DNA from: Acorus gramineus
Taxonomy: Eukaryota; Streptophyta; Magnoliopsida; Acorales; Acoraceae
Assembly: GCA_030737835.1 (NCBI GenBank)
Contig: CM060850.1
Coordinates: forward strand, 1,267,788 to 1,331,787
Direction: 5' to 3'
DNA length: 64,000 nt
Shown here: positions 17,600 to 31,894 of the stretch, in pieces
Layout: each line of letters begins with the position of its first letter
Position numbering within the stretch: the first letter of the stretch is position 1
Position numbers and translations under genes: made by a program
The notes under the pieces: model-generated
What the model was told of the DNA's origin: nothing
What the model saw: the letters and a program-made list of their open reading frames with translations, nothing else
The model's database searches: none

Positions 17600-18085
17600 G
17601 GCCCTGTTTGGAAAGAGACCGGGTTAGGTCCAACACGCATTGGATAATTTGATTATTCAAATCGATCATGACCGTTCGATCTTATCACTTTGAAATACAA
17701 AATTTAATTGAATCATAAAAAAAGAAATATTAGAATTTAATCTTAATTTTGAAATTTAACATAATATCTCAGTCATAATGACTCAATAAGATCGGACGAT
17801 CACGATTGCGTTGGACTGTTTGAAAAACTAACCCGGTCCTGGTCCCGGTCCCGTTTGAAAATGGGTTTGAGCAGTTTTTTAATTTGCATAAAGCTGTTTT
17901 TTCAAACCCGTTTCCAAACAGAAAAACTAGAATCAAAAGTTGCACACAGATTTTTGTGAAAAAATAATTAAAATCTGAGTTTTTCAAAAGTCATAGAAAA
18001 ACAGTTTCCTGTAAAATCAATTTTAAACATAATTTTTATCTAAAATTAGTTTGCAATCATGCAACTAAACGCAGCTTATGTCTCA
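17600..18085. mobile_element. MITE remnants beginning ggccctgtttgg
   Basis: The sequence opens with the Tourist/Harbinger-type terminus ggccctgtttgg at about 17600. It holds inverted words around 17650-17820 (cgatcatgaccgttcgatct against agatcggacgatcacgattg) and a tttccaaacag end near 17920. The part to 18080 (gcaatcatgcaactaaac) resembles the ends of the cgcgattgcaa MITE family at 18859, which suggests nested insertion. Exact borders are uncertain. Confidence 0.45.
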
Positions 18086-18858
18086 TGGTTGAAAAATACG
18101 AGGATAGTTAAAGGCTAGATGATCTAAGTTAGATCTCGTGGAATTGTTCTCTCGATTCATCGAGAACAAATTCTCAGTGTGAATCAATCATACAATAATA
18201 TAATATTATTTAAATTGTGTATGCATGATTTTTTCACTGTACCTAAACAGACAGATGCTTTAAATTTATCCCATATACGTATGATGGAATTCAGATTGAC
18301 ATTTTTTTACATGACCAAATCGAATAAAAGTGAGTGTTATATATGGATTTTTCTATATAAAAAAAAAAATCTTGCTTAAACAAAAAAGGATTTTCATTCT
18401 CATTCGATTCCTTATGTTCTAAGGGAACAATAGTCCATTTTATCACTCCAAAGATCTGACTTTGTGCATATCTTCTGATTACATGTTTGGTGTTTTATTG
18501 CATACATATATATACCAATGCACGTATGCAAACTCTTGGACAGTTTATTGAATGTTCTGTGGAAAAACCTTCACACGATCGAGGTATTAAACAAAACCAG
18601 GTTATTATTGAAATTCATGATCTTTATAAAAGAATATAATATTGTCGAGTATGACTGAACATATGATTTTTTTTTTTTTTTTGGTAAAGGAGCATATGGT
18701 ATTTTTTGAGCTTGACTGAATTTAAGAATAAAAAAAACTAAATCAAATGGTAGCATATGTCACTTGTGAGAAAAAAATTAAGATTTATAATTTTTAATAT
18801 AAATGAGCTAGTGCTCACCATTGATTCCATTCCATGTCATGTACCTAGGGATAACTTA

Positions 18859-19089
18859 GGGTGTGTTTGGTTGCGCGATTGCAAAATTGATTCTGCAGGA
18901 ATCTGCGATTGTAAAACTGATTCTGCAGGAAGCTCACTTTCTCAGTTTTTTAAAATCGCAGCTTTTGAACACTATTTGTCTGAAATCTGTGTGCAAAAAA
19001 CTGCTACAGTAAAACTGTTTGGTTGTACGATTGTAAACCCAGCTTCCTGCAATCGCAATTGCAACGCAATCGCGCAACCAAATGCACCC
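18859..19089. mobile_element. 231-bp MITE, type copy of a local family
   Basis: Terminal inverted repeats are gggtgtgtttggttgcgcga on the left and, inverted, gggtgcatttggttgcgcga on the right; these agree except for two bases. The inside has a duplicated gattctgcagga word. Diverged relatives occur at about 19681-19885, 33868-34098 and at the edge of the 17.6-18.1 kb block. Non-coding. Confidence 0.8.
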
Positions 19090-19680
19090 TAGTTTCATGA
19101 TTTCAGTGAAGTGTATCTTTGTATTTGACGAAATTTTCTCTCAATGCATATGCTTTTTATTTAAAAAGAGAGACATACAACTAAAAGCATGTACAGTGTG
19201 TTCTGAGTGTATATTTGATAATTTTATAATGTGTTTTTCTTCCATTGATGTTTGAACATTTGTTGTAATTTGTAGATATGATATCTTTGGTCATTTTAAA
19301 TATTGATAAGAAAAGAATGGGGTAATTTTTGAAGCAAAAATAAAAATAAAAATTGCTCCCTACAATTCATAGACGGGATAAGATTAGGTTCAACATGATT
19401 ATCCAATGCGATCGTAATTGTCTTATCTTATCGAGTTATCATGATTTATATATTTGTCATTCAATTAGATTTAAAATTATGATCAATTAAATTCTATATA
19501 ACATTTTTTTATAATTCAATTAAATTTTATATTTTAAAATGATAAAATCGAATGCTCACAATTGTGTTAAACGAGCGATGGACATACTCAATGTCATTTG
19601 TCTCTAAAATATAGGAAACAACTGAAACTTTGGATGATGCTCTAGGACTAAACTCGTGTCATCGAAACTACACACGAGGT

Positions 19681-19885
19681 AGCGTTTGATAACGCGATTG
19701 TAAAATTGATTTTTTGTAATCATTGGGTTTAAAACTGATTCTACATAAAGTTGTTTTTTCTTAGCTTTATCAAATCACAGCTTTTAGAGACTATTTATCT
19801 AAAATTTATTTATAAGAAGCTACGATTATAAAATCGTTTGATTACATGATTACTGATTCAGTTTTTTACCATTACGCAATCAGCT
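19681..19885. mobile_element. Diverged copy of the 18859-19089 MITE family
   Basis: It shares the order of motifs with the type copy: gtttgataacgcgattgtaa, aaactgattct, cagcttttagagactattt, then aatcgtttgattac and acgcaatcagct. It is more decayed than the type copy. No target duplication could be read. Confidence 0.6.
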
Positions 19886-19889
19886 TTTT

Positions 19890-22240
19890 GTATTAAATCT
19901 CTCGAATATCACTGTACATTACCCCTCAATCACTTTTACGTGATGTGCAACGTAAAGTCTGCAGTACCTATTCCTGAGTTGTCAATCGCACGCGCGGCTT
20001 CTCATCATGGTAACCACACTTTGCAATTTGCATACATTGGATTATTATATTTTATTTATACACGTGGACAAAGACAACCCATGAACTGGCTCTTTTTTAT
20101 TTTGTAAATAGCTGATTATTTATCCACCTGAATAGTTAGCTGGTGTACACGTTAGTTACTGGTTAGTCCTCATTTATAACCCCTAAGTTTTTTGTTAAGT
20201 AAAATTTGATTCGTGAGTTGATTATATCATTATACAAAAAATGACACTACGGGTCATACGGGTGTGACATAAGCTTATTCATTCCTAATAACTATTTGAG
20301 ATAGATAACAATACATGTTGAATAAACAAATTTTTGTTTAGTTGCCTTTTCAATTTAAAAAAGTAAAAATAACATTTTTGTTGTTTGGTTTGCCTTGAAT
20401 AAAGTAATGATAACTGGTGGATAAATGATGGATAAGAGTTTATGATTTTTTAAATAACAATTATATCTTTAATAAGTGTGAGAAATGTGTGACTGATTTG
20501 AGAAATCTGATAATTTTTTAAATATGTGTGTAAGACTATTAGGTGAGATATATATTTTAAAATGACATATAATGAAATTTTTATCCATATATTGGTTTAG
20601 ATAAGCCATGATAAACAATTCCAACATGGCAACATATCTTTAGAATAGTTACAAGACATTATCATAGTTTATTCAGACTTACCAAGGTTTATTTGGGAAA
20701 AACAAACAACGAATAAATGATATTCTCCTGTATTCACCCATATTCTTTGTTAATTTTCCCCCATAAAGGGGGGAGGGGGGGGGGTTTACTTAATTAAAAC
20801 ATTAGTATTGATATTTAAAATTCATCTAGTATGAGCCTCAATAAGAAATTATCAAAATAATGAATCAATCGTGGAATATGTTAGACTCGGTTACTTTTAT
20901 CACCCAAAACTCAGATCACATATGTTTTCATTTTTTTTAAATAGTAAACATCATCTAATAAGGTATATGTTATGATAAAAAGTATATATCGTTCAATTTC
21001 GAATTAAATTAATTAATTTTTAATAAGTGTAAGAGATAATATTTAATGATATATATATATCATCAAACGAGGTATATGATTCACTAAATTTTTAACGAGA
21101 TATATAAGAGTGTATATTGAACTGTTAAAAAAACTGAATGAAAATAAAATCCTTTTTTTTACGGAAGATTCACAATGAATGAATTTTTTGTTTTCTTTCT
21201 TCAGCAAATCCTCTTCCACCGATTCTAATGCCTCTAGCCCCTGTTTAGTTGTTTATGTAAGGACAAAATAGGATAGAATAGTGGTGAATAAATCTAAAAA
21301 TTTATTTATTTATTAAGAACTAGTAGTTATAGTTATATCAGAATAAGTGAAAATAAGCTGGTATTGGTATTCCTCATCCTCTTTGGGATTGTGTCATTCA
21401 ATCTAATATATTCCATTGGTATAAAGGAGGCCCACGTACCAAATCAACTATTATCACCTCGTATAATTAAACTAAGGGTTCATATGCCAAATCATATTTT
21501 TATAATTTTATAAATTATTATTTGTATCTTATTCACATCTTATCTTATGAACTATTTAACCATGATCAACAAAAAAAAATTTATTTTTTTGTTTTCCAAT
21601 AAAAATAACTAAATACACAAAAAAAAACAAGAAGAAAATAACTTATTTCTTGTTGATACTATAAGCTCATGTCTGGTTGGGGAAATGGGGGTGGAATAAA
21701 TGGGGATAAGGTGAAATAGTGATAAAATGGGTGTTTAGAAGACTGGAATAAATGAGAATCTATATAACAGGATTCACTGGTATAATTATTCCTACTATCC
21801 TGGAATTAAATTATTCTAGTTTATTCAACTCATTTGAATATGTGAACTTCACTGTTAAAAAAATTGTCATCACCTTTTATAAATCAAATGACCCATATGT
21901 CAAATCATTTTTTTATATTTTATAAATTTTTATTCACATATTATTCACATTTTATCCACAATTTATCCATGGTCAACCAAATAATAAAAACTTTACTATT
22001 ACGTTTCCCAACGAGAATAATTAAAATACAACTAAACAAAAAAACACTCATTCTCATTTAATACTAGTCTATACTAGATTATCCATAAACCATAAAATAA
22101 CTTAATTCTTTATTCAAATAGAGGTTTATAGTTATTTATCTCAGAATAACTTTATCGTTCCATACTAAATGCACAAGGATACGTAAGTCATACTCCCAAA
22201 CGTAAAGGGCACATGAGTAAAAACAACCCTTGTTAACTAA
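19890..22240. other. AT-rich transposon graveyard, no gene seen
   Basis: No coding frame is convincing. Several stretches carry decayed MITE-like starts and ends, such as gcccctgtttagttg near 21237, tgtctggttggggaaatggg near 21670, and repeated ggtgataaataa/ttattccac-type words. A G-rich tract (runs of 7 and 10 G) lies near 20768-20784. Exact elements cannot be delimited by eye. Confidence 0.4.
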
Positions 22241-23585
22241 GGGGGCGGTTATTTCCACCCACAAGAGTCACTCCCCCCACCCTCTCAAAAAATAAGAAAG
22301 TGATTTTTTTAAAGGGTGAACCATCATAATTCATTCGACTTTGTGAAGTCATCCATTACGTCACAGATCGACATCACATAGTCGAACTGGTCATATAGAC
22401 TTAATGTCCTTTCTGTGGCCCATTCGACTTTATGTAGTCATCAATTATATACTCCGTTCAACATCATAGAGTCAAATATGTCACAAAAACCTAAAACCCT
22501 TTTCTGTGACCCATTTGACTTCGTGAAGTGTCACAGGTCGACATCATATGGTCAAACTAGACCTAAGGCCTTTTCTACGATTTATTCAACTTTGTGTTTT
22601 GAACAATATGTTCACTTGTTATGGCATTCTCAATGAAATGTTGTTTTCAAATAATGGTGTGTTATTCATTATCATGAAGGACAGATCATATGATATAGTG
22701 TTTGAACATCTCTTTGTAAAGTCATCCATTATGTCACAAGTCGAATGGGCCGTAGAGAGGGTCTTAGGTCTTTGTGACCAGTTCAACTTTATAATGTCAA
22801 CCTGTGACATAATGGTAATGTTTTTACAAACCTAACCTTTCAATGAACCGAAAAAATGAACGAGTCAAGGGTCACTGGTTCAACCGTTGGGTCAACTGAA
22901 TTTAAATAATGACATAATTATAATATAATAAATTTTTTAATTATCATTACTAAATAAAAATATAAAATATTTTGAAAAATCTTTACATAAAGCTTTTACT
23001 TAACATTATAACATGATTTTAGCATATAAAATCTAAACTTTTTATTAGATTTCATGTTTTAACAAGTGGTTAATCACAATTTCTATGAATAAAAAATCAT
23101 TCAATATTTTTAACCCTTAGCCGATTCACAAAAATCGTTGATTCAACCGGTGGCTTAATTAGGTTATTTTACTGATTTTTTATATCATCAGAGGGTAAAC
23201 CGAACCGGAATTCAAAGCGGGTGAAAGGTTTAACCAGTTTAACTGGATGGGTTGGGTCGGGTTTTAAAACACTGAATTAGTGAATAACTTCACAAAGTCG
23301 AATGGATCACAAAAAGGGCCTTAAGTTTCTGTGACATATTCGACACTGTGATGTCAAATGGAGTATATAACTGATGATTACACAAAATCAAATAGGTCAC
23401 AGAGAGGCTCATAGGTCTTTATGACCAGTTCGACTCTGTGATGTCGACTGTGACATAATGAATGATTTTATAAAATCGAATAGATCGGGGTGAGTTCACC
23501 CTTAAAAAAAATCATATTCTTTTTTTTTTTTTTTTTTTAAAGAGAGGTGGATGAATAGCCCAGTGGGTGAAAATAGCGGCCTCCC
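22241..23585. mobile_element. Mutator-like foldback element, 1345 bp, with nested repeat
   Basis: The ends gggggcggttatttccaccc and (inverted) gggaggccgctattttcaccc are similar, and the arms continue inward with aagggtgaa. Flanks are TGTTAACTAA (22231-22240) and TAATAACTAA (23586-23595), 8 of 10 bases equal, consistent with a 9-10 bp Mutator-type duplication. Both arms contain many variants of a word like TTCGACTTTGTGAAGTCAT and GACATCACATAGTCGAAC, in direct and inverted order. A foreign-looking block at about 22830-23275 with ggttcaaccg/aaccggtg words seems nested inside. The right arm holds a poly-T run (23521-23538). No transposase is visible. Confidence 0.7.
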
Positions 23586-23751
23586 TAATAACTAAACATG
23601 GAAAGAATATGACAAACCAAATTCTTAGGGGGAACAGCTGTTTCCCGCTTTCCATACCAAAAAGCAACCTCGTCACGCCAATTCGACAAACCAAATTCTG
23701 ACCGTCCATCCGGTCTCCCAGACCAACGGCCGAGATGTAACATCGGGCGGG

Positions 23752-23760
23752 CTTTATAAA
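23752..23760 (+). promoter_or_regulatory. Probable TATA box of the actin gene
   Basis: CTTTATAAA occurs about 160 bp upstream of the leader-intron donor and some 100 bp upstream of a (GA)n stretch at 23862-23882 that would lie in the untranslated leader. The position fits transcription starting near 23785-23790. No other TATA-like site lies in the short interval between the foldback element and the gene. Confidence 0.5.
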
Positions 23761-23916
23761 GGGCCCCATTTCAAGGACCCAGCGATTTGGATCCTCCATT
23801 TGGTCGGTCTCTCGTTTTAAACGCGAACGCGGGCACCTCTTCTTCCCAACTTTTTTTGTGGAGAGAGAGAGAGAGAGAGAGAGCGCGAGAGGCAGATCGG
23901 TATAGGGTTTCGAGAG

Positions 23917-25275
23917 GTGAGTCTCTCTTTCTGCACTGAAGTGAATCTCTCTTTCTGCATTGAATTATTGTGCGATCGTCGTGTTCTACGGTAGTATCGA
24001 TCTGCTCGAGAGGACGTTTTTTTTCTTCTTCTTTATTTTTGGCTTATTTTATCGTGATTTTGGATCTGTGGCTTCCTAGATGCTTGGATTGATCGTTTTT
24101 TGTGATTGGTCTGGTCTGCATTTTTTCATCTGTTGGGATTGGTTGTGGTTTATCGTTTTTTTTTCCCTTTCTTCAAGCGGAGTGGATTGGGATCTAGATG
24201 TTATAAGATGTGCATTTTGTTTTGTTGACAGAGATTATTTTCTTTGCGAGAATATTATATTATTCGTTTTCTTATTGCTGATTCGCATTCAATGTTGTTG
24301 TTTATTTGTGTATCTCGTATTGAAGATTCGGTATTCAAGAGGTTCTTCTATATATGTTGATTTGGATTAATGCAATTTATATATCAGCGGAATTGAATGC
24401 ATTTGATTTGATTTTGAAATTGCATCTAATGCAATTTATAATCAAATGGTTTTTTTAAAGTGCATTTTAATAAACATTAATGTCAAACCTCCCTCCAAAT
24501 TATGTGCTTTGTTCCTCCATGAATTAAATGATTGCAGAAAATCTATAAATTCTCCAATGAATTTCTGTTTTTGGATCTGCTTAGCCTCGCCCTATTGAAA
24601 CTGCTCCACTTTCCTGATCTGTTCACATTGTTCGATGGTTTTGTTGTTACCATCTCTATAATAAACAGAGATTCAAATTAATCCAGTGAATGTCTTGTGT
24701 TGCTATTAAATTCAGGATATCCTGTAAAACATGGGAACAGTTCATTAAGTCATTATCTGGTTTCACGAGATCCGTAAAATGTAGCTACTTATTTCACCTT
24801 CAGGTGATCCTTTGACTAGGGATTACCTTGTATGTTACATTATCAATGATTGCATGAATAGTCCATCTCGTGTTCATGAAAAATGGATTTATGTTTTTGA
24901 TGAGACACAAAGGACTTTTATCCACTCCTATTACCTATCTCCATCTGTTTTAAACGAGTTTTTTTAGTGAGAATTTGTAAAGCCAACTTGACTTGGCTGC
25001 TTATCCATTGGATTTCAATGTTTAGCACTTGGTTTCTATAGAAGGTTGCTAGAGAAGACTGTTTCCTTATATGTGAATTATTGAGCACGCTTAACTTATT
25101 GGAAGAACACAACAGGTTGGATGGCTTAACCAGGATTATCTTAGTGAATAATTTAATCAATGCCAAAATTGGCTTCTTCATTATCATTACCGATTGATGA
25201 TAAATTTCTCATACATCTCGAATCTGGAAGTTAATCATCTTCTGACAATCTGATGCAATGCTGGTATCTTAACAG
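23917..25275 (+). other. Leader (5'-UTR) intron of the actin gene
   Basis: The donor cgagag|gtgagt is at 23917 and the acceptor cttaacag ends at 25275, nine bases before the start codon. The intron is 1359 bp and T-rich near its 5' end. Plant actin genes typically have such a leader intron just before the ATG, and it often enhances expression (family knowledge). The borders are read from splice consensus only. Confidence 0.75.
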
Positions 25276-25284
25276 TGATAAAAG

Positions 25285-27160
<1,876 letters not shown>

Positions 27161-27392
27161 TATTGTCGATGTTGTGGTGATTATGATGCGAGGTGAAATG
27201 CTGGCTGGTTTTCTTGGCTTTCAATTTTTTCCCCTTCTCTTCCATTCCATGTTTGTGTGGACAAAATGACCTTATTGGGGCAGAATTTCCTGCCTCTCCA
27301 TATTCCTAGCAGATTTTTTTATTGTTATTAGTGTGGTGAAATTTGAACTGTGAAATCCGGGGAAAAGCCTCTTTGGAGATCCACTGTTAGCT

Positions 27393-27398
27393 AATAAA
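27393..27398 (+). terminator. Likely polyadenylation signal of the actin gene
   Basis: AATAAA occurs about 230 bp downstream of the stop codon, in T-rich sequence. Plant signals are loose, so this is the best candidate and not a certain one. Confidence 0.4.
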
Positions 27399-27719
27399 AA
27401 TAATTTCTGTTAATGCTGTTTGCTTGGTTATATAATTTGTCAGAACTCCTATCCTTTCATCCAACTTCATTCTTTTTTTTTCTTTTTTTTGTTGATGCCA
27501 TCGGGTTCATATTGTCTATAATTGGTGAGGCTGTGCCAAAAAGGGAAAAAAAAAATGTAATATCGTCTATTATTCACATACCAATTATAATGGAAGCAAA
27601 AAAAACTTCATATTATAGAAATCAGTATTTATAAGATAGAAATGTAATATAATATATGAAATTAAACTAAGAATATATAAAATTATAGAAATGTAATAAT
27701 CAATTATGAAAATTTCATA

Positions 27720-28060
27720 TCAATTTATAGATATGTAAATGAGGGTGTTGGGGAGAGAGTTGTGATTTTGTCAGGGGAGAAAGAAAGTTGTGTGAGCTAT
27801 TGAAAATTCTAAGGAAGAGGCCAGGGGAGAGAGATGGTCGGGAAGAGAGGAAGGTTGCAGGTTGCCGTTTCGCTTAGGAGAGAGAACGTCGAGGAGAAGG
27901 TCGCAGGGTCGTCATGGAGAGAGGATATTGCAAAAATCACCGGGAAGAGAGAACATCATAGGAGTCACTGGGGAGAGAGAACGTTGGAAGAAAGATGACG
28001 TTTTAGGGGAAAAAGATACTTTTTGGGAAATAAAGAGGGTGAGGATAATTTAGATATAAA
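27720..28060. repeat. Purine-rich stretch with repeated gggagagagaacg words
   Basis: The word GGGAGAGAGA(A/T), often followed by CGT or a similar end, recurs about six times at roughly 35-50-bp spacing between 27752 and 27990. One frame stays open by chance (27862-28053), giving a repetitive Arg/Glu-rich peptide. I regard this as decayed minisatellite or transposon sequence and not as a gene. Confidence 0.5.
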
Positions 28061-28189
28061 ATAATAAGGTGACATGGGTGAATAACACAAAATAAAAATG
28101 GGACTATTTCAAGGGTAAATAAAAAAAATCAAAGGGTAAAAAAACAATTCGACTGTAGTCAAGGGGTATTTGAGCAATTCACCCATGGA

Positions 28190-28995
28190 ATATTAGCTAA
28201 TATCCATCATCCCCTTATTTTTTTTTTTGAAAATCCAAATAACCCCCTGAAAATTTCTCTGCTTAAACAAAAAAATCGTCCAGTTAAATTTTCATCAATT
28301 TAGAAAGAATATCCATGGAATACTCTGTTACTTAACGTCACCCTGAAAATATATATCCATATAACCCCCTGAAAGATTGCGAATATACATATCGACCCCT
28401 CATTTTTCTGAATATCCATAACTCCCTGAAATTACGCGTTTAATTCATATTATCCCATATTGTTATCTAGTTAAAACTTATGTGTGGTTAACCTAACAAT
28501 ATACAACAATTTATTATTAACATATTGAAGAAGAAACACAATGAATTAATTTTTTTATTGAAAACATTTTCATCATTTAGAAAAATCATATTAATTTTTT
28601 TTAAATCTCATAAGGTTATTTGAATAAATGCATTAGCTCCACTTTTACATGAATAAGATATATCCAGAATATTTCATAAAATTTGACAGAAAACTAATTC
28701 AGGGGTTTAATATTTATCCATGAGAAAAAATAGGAGGTCATATGAATTTTAGAAAAATGAGGCTCAATATAGATATTCGCAAACTTTAAAGGGTTATATG
28801 CATTTTTTCCTTAGCTGTGGATGGCCGTGATAAGGTTTAAAAAAGAATTTAATCATATGTGGTTAAACTAATCACACCCCAATTTCGAGGTGTTAATGAC
28901 AAGAGGGTATATTAATATAACCCAAACAATCAAAGGGTTATATGAATTTTCAGAAAAACATGGGGTATGGATATTAGTGGACTTTAGGGGGTTAT
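28190..28995. mobile_element. Diverged foldback element related to that at 9067-9893
   Basis: The left part (28225-28450) repeats atatccatataaccccctga-like words. The right part (28690-28995) has the inverse, such as ttcaggggtttaat, ggttatatgcatttt and agggggttatatatgggtc. The centre is AT-rich. Both shape and words match the 9-kb element, but divergence is strong and borders are approximate. Confidence 0.55.
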
Positions 28996-30199
28996 ATATG
29001 GGTCTTAATTTTATTTCAAAATTAAAACGAACGTATCAAAAAAAGGAAAAGATAAAGAAAAAGTCTATCTACAAGTTACAAGTAATATTTTTCTTTTCTT
29101 TTCGGTGAAAAAGAAATGCAGAAGATGGAGACAAATTTTGATGAGAGGATATCCAATGAAGAACTTTATAATGGAGGGTTAAAATATATTAAAAAAATTT
29201 AGAGTCTTATTATTTATATATCAACTCCAACTAAAATATTTATTTTCATCTTTATTCTATTTTTTTATATCTATTTTTTTAATAAGACTTCAATTTATAA
29301 TATCCTTTTTATTTTTTTGATGTAGTACACATAATTGAAAAATATTAAAAAATTTAAAATCGACAAAAGTTAATATTATTAGTTTCAGACCAAGTGACCA
29401 ATAAACTTATCAATTATTTCAAACTTATATCTGCATCCAAAAAACCTGTATTCATATCTGATTAAAATAATAACAAAATAATATTTATTATTAATAATAT
29501 ATTTATATTTATATTCCATACCACACTCACAGTGATTTCCGTACAAAGGAGGATTAGAAGATTACTAATGCAGCGGTTTATCTATTTCAAGATAGATTTA
29601 GATGCTGTTTATTATATGTTGTGTTTTATTTAATTTTTCATGTACTTTCTTTTGTTGTACTATCAGTTTTAATTATAATAAATGATATTTTAGTACATAA
29701 GTGTAAATGATAATTAATATAATATTAGTAAAAAAAATAAAAAATATATATGTTAAACATATTCAATATGAATCATATTGACGACATCTATCCAACTGTA
29801 CTAATTTTATAAAAATTGAAATTATATAATAGAAGTTATCAAACATTTTAAAATAACAACACCACCACCAAACCTCCATATTTGGAGGCTCACAATGAGC
29901 TTCCAAATATGGGGCCTCCATTTTTGAGGCCTTTCAGGCGAACGAATGGAGTCAATAAACCATCCAAACAAGCTCCATTTTGAGACATACATTCATCAAA
30001 TGAAATATATATTCGTTGAGCCGCAACAAAGGGATCTTCGCGGGGTAGAGATTTTACATGGAAAACGCTTGGGAAGACTCCCTGTTGTTCATCTCAACTT
30101 GGGGGTGCTCCCTGGTGGGCGCACGAGGAGTCCGGCTGGCAAAAACGTGCTACATATTAACCTCGACTAGTACTTTTTAAGTCTGCTGTGATCTTGTCT
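28996..30199. other. AT-rich intergenic stretch, no gene seen
   Basis: Very AT-rich, with stops in all frames. A small GC-richer island at 29865-30165 starts with a hairpin (cctccatatttggaggctca against tgagcttccaaatatgg, 29874-29914) and contains a 74-codon frame of no recognisable family. It is likely transposon debris. Confidence 0.4.
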
Positions 30200-30519
30200 G
30201 TGAAGAGTAAGTCTGTCAATTATCTAAAAAAATATCTGTATTAATCCGTATATGAAAATGTAAAAAATATCTGTATTCATATCCGAACTAAAATATCCTT
30301 ATCTAAAATTTTTTTAATCGAATATAAATTGTATCCGATGCAAATAATATTCAGTATTATTTTATTTATATATATTAGGATTAATTTCAAACCCTCGTAT
30401 CAAAATCTCACGTTCTAGAACAAAACACAGTAACATATGTTAGGGAAAGTTGGAAACCTCGTCGTGTTTCGTCTCTGGCAAAAACAGAGAAGAAAAAAAA
30501 CCCACAAAATCAACCCTAG

Positions 30520-31015
30520 AATCTGCTCGTCCAGTTCATCACCATCACCCTCATCATCATCATCTCCTCCACCCAATCCACTCTCATCCTCCCCCTCCAC
30601 CACTCCCTCTCCACCACCACCTCCACCACCCACCACCACCACCTCAAAACCACCTCCCATCGCCAACACATCCACCACAACCACCACGGCAGCGACTACA
30701 CCCTCTTCTTCTCCATCGGCCGCCGCCCCATCACCCTCTACATGGACACCGGCAGCGACCACGTCTGGTTCCCCTGTTCCCCTTTCGAATGCATCCTCTG
30801 CGACGACGTACAGACCCCAATCCCCCTCCCTCCCCCCATCTCCGCCACCTCCTCTGCCGTCTCCTGCGGCTCCCCACTCTGCTCCGCCGCCCACTCCGCC
30901 GCCGTCCCCTTCAGCTCCCCAATCTGCTCTGCCGCCCACTCCTCCCTCCCCTCCTTCGACGTCTGCATCGCCGCCTCCTGTCCCTTAGAGACCATCGAAA
31001 CCTCCATCTTCGTCT
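30520..31015 (+). pseudogene. Captured N-terminal fragment of a pepsin-like (A1) aspartyl protease
   Basis: An open frame without an ATG begins with a signal-peptide-like stretch (LLVQFITITLIIIISSTQS). It continues through SDYTLFFSIG and the active-site block MDTGSDHVWFPCSPFECILC. It then has Cys-rich sequence typical of plant nepenthesin-like proteases (VSCGSPLCSAAHS) and ends at CPLETIETS. A full enzyme would need about 300 more residues with the second catalytic DTG/DSG, so this is a fragment of about 165 codons. Two near-identical words (ccctagaatctgctcgtcc at about 30514 and 31061) bracket it. It lies entirely within the hAT-like element. Seen directly: frame and motifs. Inferred: capture. 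Confidence 0.75.
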
Positions 31016-31894
31016 CTTATCCAACCAAAAACAAAAAAATAAAAAATCACAAATCAGCCCTAGAATCTGCTCGTCCCGGTCTCTCTTCTTCTTTCTTCTA
31101 ACTGCTTCGGATATTTCGGATAATTATTCGAATATGTATTCAAATGTTTGGATATGGTACGATACATGTTTATGAATATCCGTCAGATATCGGATATGGA
31201 TAATATTTTGGGTGATTTTACTTGAGCCCCTTAGAATGGTAAATAAACCCCTTTTATTAATAAGTCCCTTACATTTTCATAATTTAATTTAAAAGCCCCT
31301 CATATATTAACTTCATATTTAAACAATAACTAAGCCTCTTTTATATCAAAGCATATCTCTTACCCTTCCATGACTCTCCCAAAAACTCGATCTCTCTTAC
31401 CAATTCGACTTCTCCACATATAAAAATAGATTTTTTTATTAATATTCAGCCAATCAAACACATATATATATATATTTTTAATTTTTTGGTGAAAATTAAA
31501 ATCCATATTTATATATATCTATTCAATTTCAATTGGAGCATACATTAATGCCCAGAATTCAGGCCATATTGATGTCCAAGTATAAACCTCTTTTATAAAT
31601 AAATATATAAATAAATAAATTTAAATGAGATTGGGGTTATGCTTATTAAAAAAATCTTAACTAAAACAATAATGATTCCTAGGCCCCAACTTCACAGGCC
31701 TCAAACCAGGCCCCATGATGTGGCAAGTATATATTGTCTATTATATCCTAATGTTTATCTCATTCTCTCCCAATAATTGTTAAAACCCTTCAAAAATAAA
31801 AATATAAAAAAAACAATCAACGACCCAAATTAAAAGCCCATCTCTCTCTTATCTCTTCAAAACCTTCCAAATAAAATCAAAACTCTCTCTCTCA

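Noticed and set aside
20760-20790. G-quadruplex candidate in the G-rich tract
   Set aside because: Two long G runs broken by one A and no further G tracts nearby; more likely a mutable homopolymer.
27862-28053. Arg/Glu-rich ORF downstream of actin
   Set aside because: A product of the gggagagagaacg repeat, not a coding gene.
30415-30939. Gly-rich 174-codon frame on the minus strand and Pro/Ser- or His-rich frames on the plus strand
   Set aside because: They arise from the CCACCx repeats of the aspartyl-protease fragment; only the frame with MDTGSDHVWFPC has recognisable protein features.
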